Positions 63,128 through 64,000 of a stretch of 64,000 nucleotides of DNA are shown here, piece by piece (position 1 is the first letter of the stretch; the number at the start of each line of letters is the position of its first letter). This stretch comes from Afipia birgiae 34632 (GTDB lineage Bacteria; Pseudomonadota; Alphaproteobacteria; Rhizobiales; Xanthobacteraceae), in contig NZ_HG326652.1 in assembly GCF_000308295.2 (NCBI RefSeq), positions 35,769 through 99,768 of the forward strand, given 5' to 3'. The position numbers were made by a program, and so were the translations under genes. A model generated the notes under the pieces. That model worked only from the letters and a program-made list of their open reading frames with translations. It had not been told where the DNA came from and ran no database searches.

Positions 63128-64000
63128 TTACTTGGAGATGTCGACGTCCTTGGTTTCCGGCAGGAAGAAGAAGCCTACCACCACCGTGATCAATGCGAAG
63201 ATCACCGGGTACCAGAGACCCGAGTAGATATCGCCTGTTGATGCCACGATCGCGAACGATGTCGCGGGCAACAGACCGCCGAACCAGCCGTTGCCGATGT
63301 GATAGGGCAGCGACATCGACGTGTACCGGATCTTGGTCGGGAACAGTTCGACCAGCATCGCGGCGATCGGGCCGTAGACCATCGTGACGAAAATCACGAG
63401 GACGAACAGCAGGCCGATGATGGCAGCCACTTGCGGCCGGAAGATATCGAATGGATGCGACATCTTCACAAGCGTCGGGTTGGCGCCGCGCTTCGGATAA
63501 CCGGCCGCCTGGAGGGCAGCGGTCGCGCCGGCATTCGAGTCCGCCGGCTTGGTGTAAGGCACCTCAGTGCCGTTAACTGAGATCTTCACCGGCGAACCGG
63601 CGGGGCCGGCAACGGTGTCATACTTGACCGAGGACTTCGCGAGGAAGTCGCGGGCAAGATCGCAAGGTGCCGAGAACACGCGGGTGCCGACCGGGTTGAA
63701 CAGATCGCCGCAGCCCTTCGGATCGGCGATAACCGACACCTTCACGGTCTCGATGGCCTTTTCCAACTGCGGGTTGGCGTTGGAGGAGATCATGCGGAAG
63801 ATCGGGAAGAATGTCAGCGCCGCGATCAGGCAGCCTGCCAGGATGATCGGCTTACGGCCGATCTTGTCCGACAGCGCGCCGAACACGATGAAGAAGCCGG
63901 TGCCCAGCAGCAGCGACCATGCAATCAGCAGGTTCGCCGTGTAACCGTCGACCTGCAGAATCGATTGCAGGAAGAACAGCGCGTAGAACTGGCCAGTGTA
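63128..64000 (-). CDS. MFS transporter, metabolite:H+ symporter type (5' end outside window)
   Basis: The last 290 residues of a major facilitator. The visible part begins YTGQFYALFFLQSILQVDG and includes the cytoplasmic loop motif GALSDKIGRKPIILAG, repeated characteristically in the family. The final helices end VGFFFLPETKDVDISK. Between two helices lies an unusually long periplasmic insert of about 110 residues (from ISSNANPQLEKAIETVKVSV to PTLVKMSHPFDIF), with Cys in KGCGDLF and SAPCDLA. The helices after the insert (EL FPTKIRYTSMSLPYHIGNGWFGG) are those of shikimate/proline-type symporters. The substrate is unknown. Confidence 0.9.
   Translation of the reverse strand, partial: YTGQFYALFFLQSILQVDGYTANLLIAWSLLLGTGFFIVFGALSDKIGRKPIILAGCLIAALTFFPIFRMISSNANPQLEKAIETVKVSVIADPKGCGDLFNPVGTRVFSAPCDLARDFLAKSSVKYDTVAGPAGSPVKISVNGTEVPYTKPADSNAGATAALQAAGYPKRGANPTLVKMSHPFDIFRPQVAAIIGLLFVLVIFVTMVYGPIAAMLVELFPTKIRYTSMSLPYHIGNGWFGGLLPATSFAIVASTGDIYSGLWYPVIFALITVVVGFFFLPETKDVDISK

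Overview
The window is a stretch of alphaproteobacterial chromosome. It most resembles the Nitrobacteraceae/Bradyrhizobiaceae (Bradyrhizobium, Rhodopseudomonas, Afipia, Nitrobacter group). This rests on the order of the aa3 cytochrome oxidase operon, the separate Fo ATP synthase operon (atpI-B-E-b'-b), GC-rich coding sequence, several GTG/TTG starts, and two copies of a GCATGATC...GATCATGC palindromic intergenic repeat that I associate with this family. No tRNA, rRNA, CRISPR array or replication origin was seen. The right edge cuts an MFS transporter gene.

Layout. 1-2.4 kb is insertion-sequence debris: an intact-looking IS110-family transposase lies against the 3' part of an IS3-family transposase, which itself ends inside a broken ECF sigma factor gene. 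2.5-17 kb holds unlinked housekeeping and envelope genes: a ketopantoate reductase family protein, a PRC-barrel protein, an FAD dehydrogenase, a secreted ClpP-like protein, SCO1, a GspE-N/GT2 glycosyltransferase, an amino-acid type binding protein, class I LysRS, YbaK, an S24 repressor, a DUF952-pyrD pair and a MATE pump. 17-25.7 kb carries the four proteins of the ligase-associated DNA repair module (ATP-dependent ligase, MBL exonuclease, Lhr-type helicase, PdeM phosphoesterase), divided into two divergent pairs by a TPR-methyltransferase and a branched-chain amino acid type binding protein. 25.7-29 kb has a decayed EamA transporter, an unusual NRAMP relative and a TSUP/TIGR02186 pair. 29.3-32.6 kb is one large coiled-coil/Sel1 protein resembling PodJ. 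33-38.3 kb is a fadE-fadA-fadB beta-oxidation operon ending in a clear terminator.

38.4-47 kb holds a divergent GST/MarR pair with two tandem palindromes between the genes, gshA, a PAN-domain secreted protein, DUF6152/DUF6644-like genes, tldD, an HxlR regulator interrupted by one amber codon, a DoxX-DsrE-TlpA exported redox cassette and an IalB protein. 47.5-54.1 kb is the oxidase locus: coxB-ctaD-ctaB-coxF-like-ctaG-coxC, a UUCG-loop terminator, then DUF983 and SURF1. thrC, an M16 peptidase, a YbaN-like protein and a GNAT enzyme follow. 58.9-61.5 kb is the Fo operon on the minus strand, with a recognisable promoter. The window ends with a DsbA-fold isomerase, a secreted coiled-coil protein and the partial transporter.

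Most of the region is ordinary core genome. The best candidates for follow-up are the IS110 flank with bridge-RNA-like structure, the tandem operator between gst and marR, the DoxX-DsrE-TlpA cassette beside its nonsense-mutated regulator, the atypical NRAMP protein, and the palindromic repeats that sit directly on gene stop codons.
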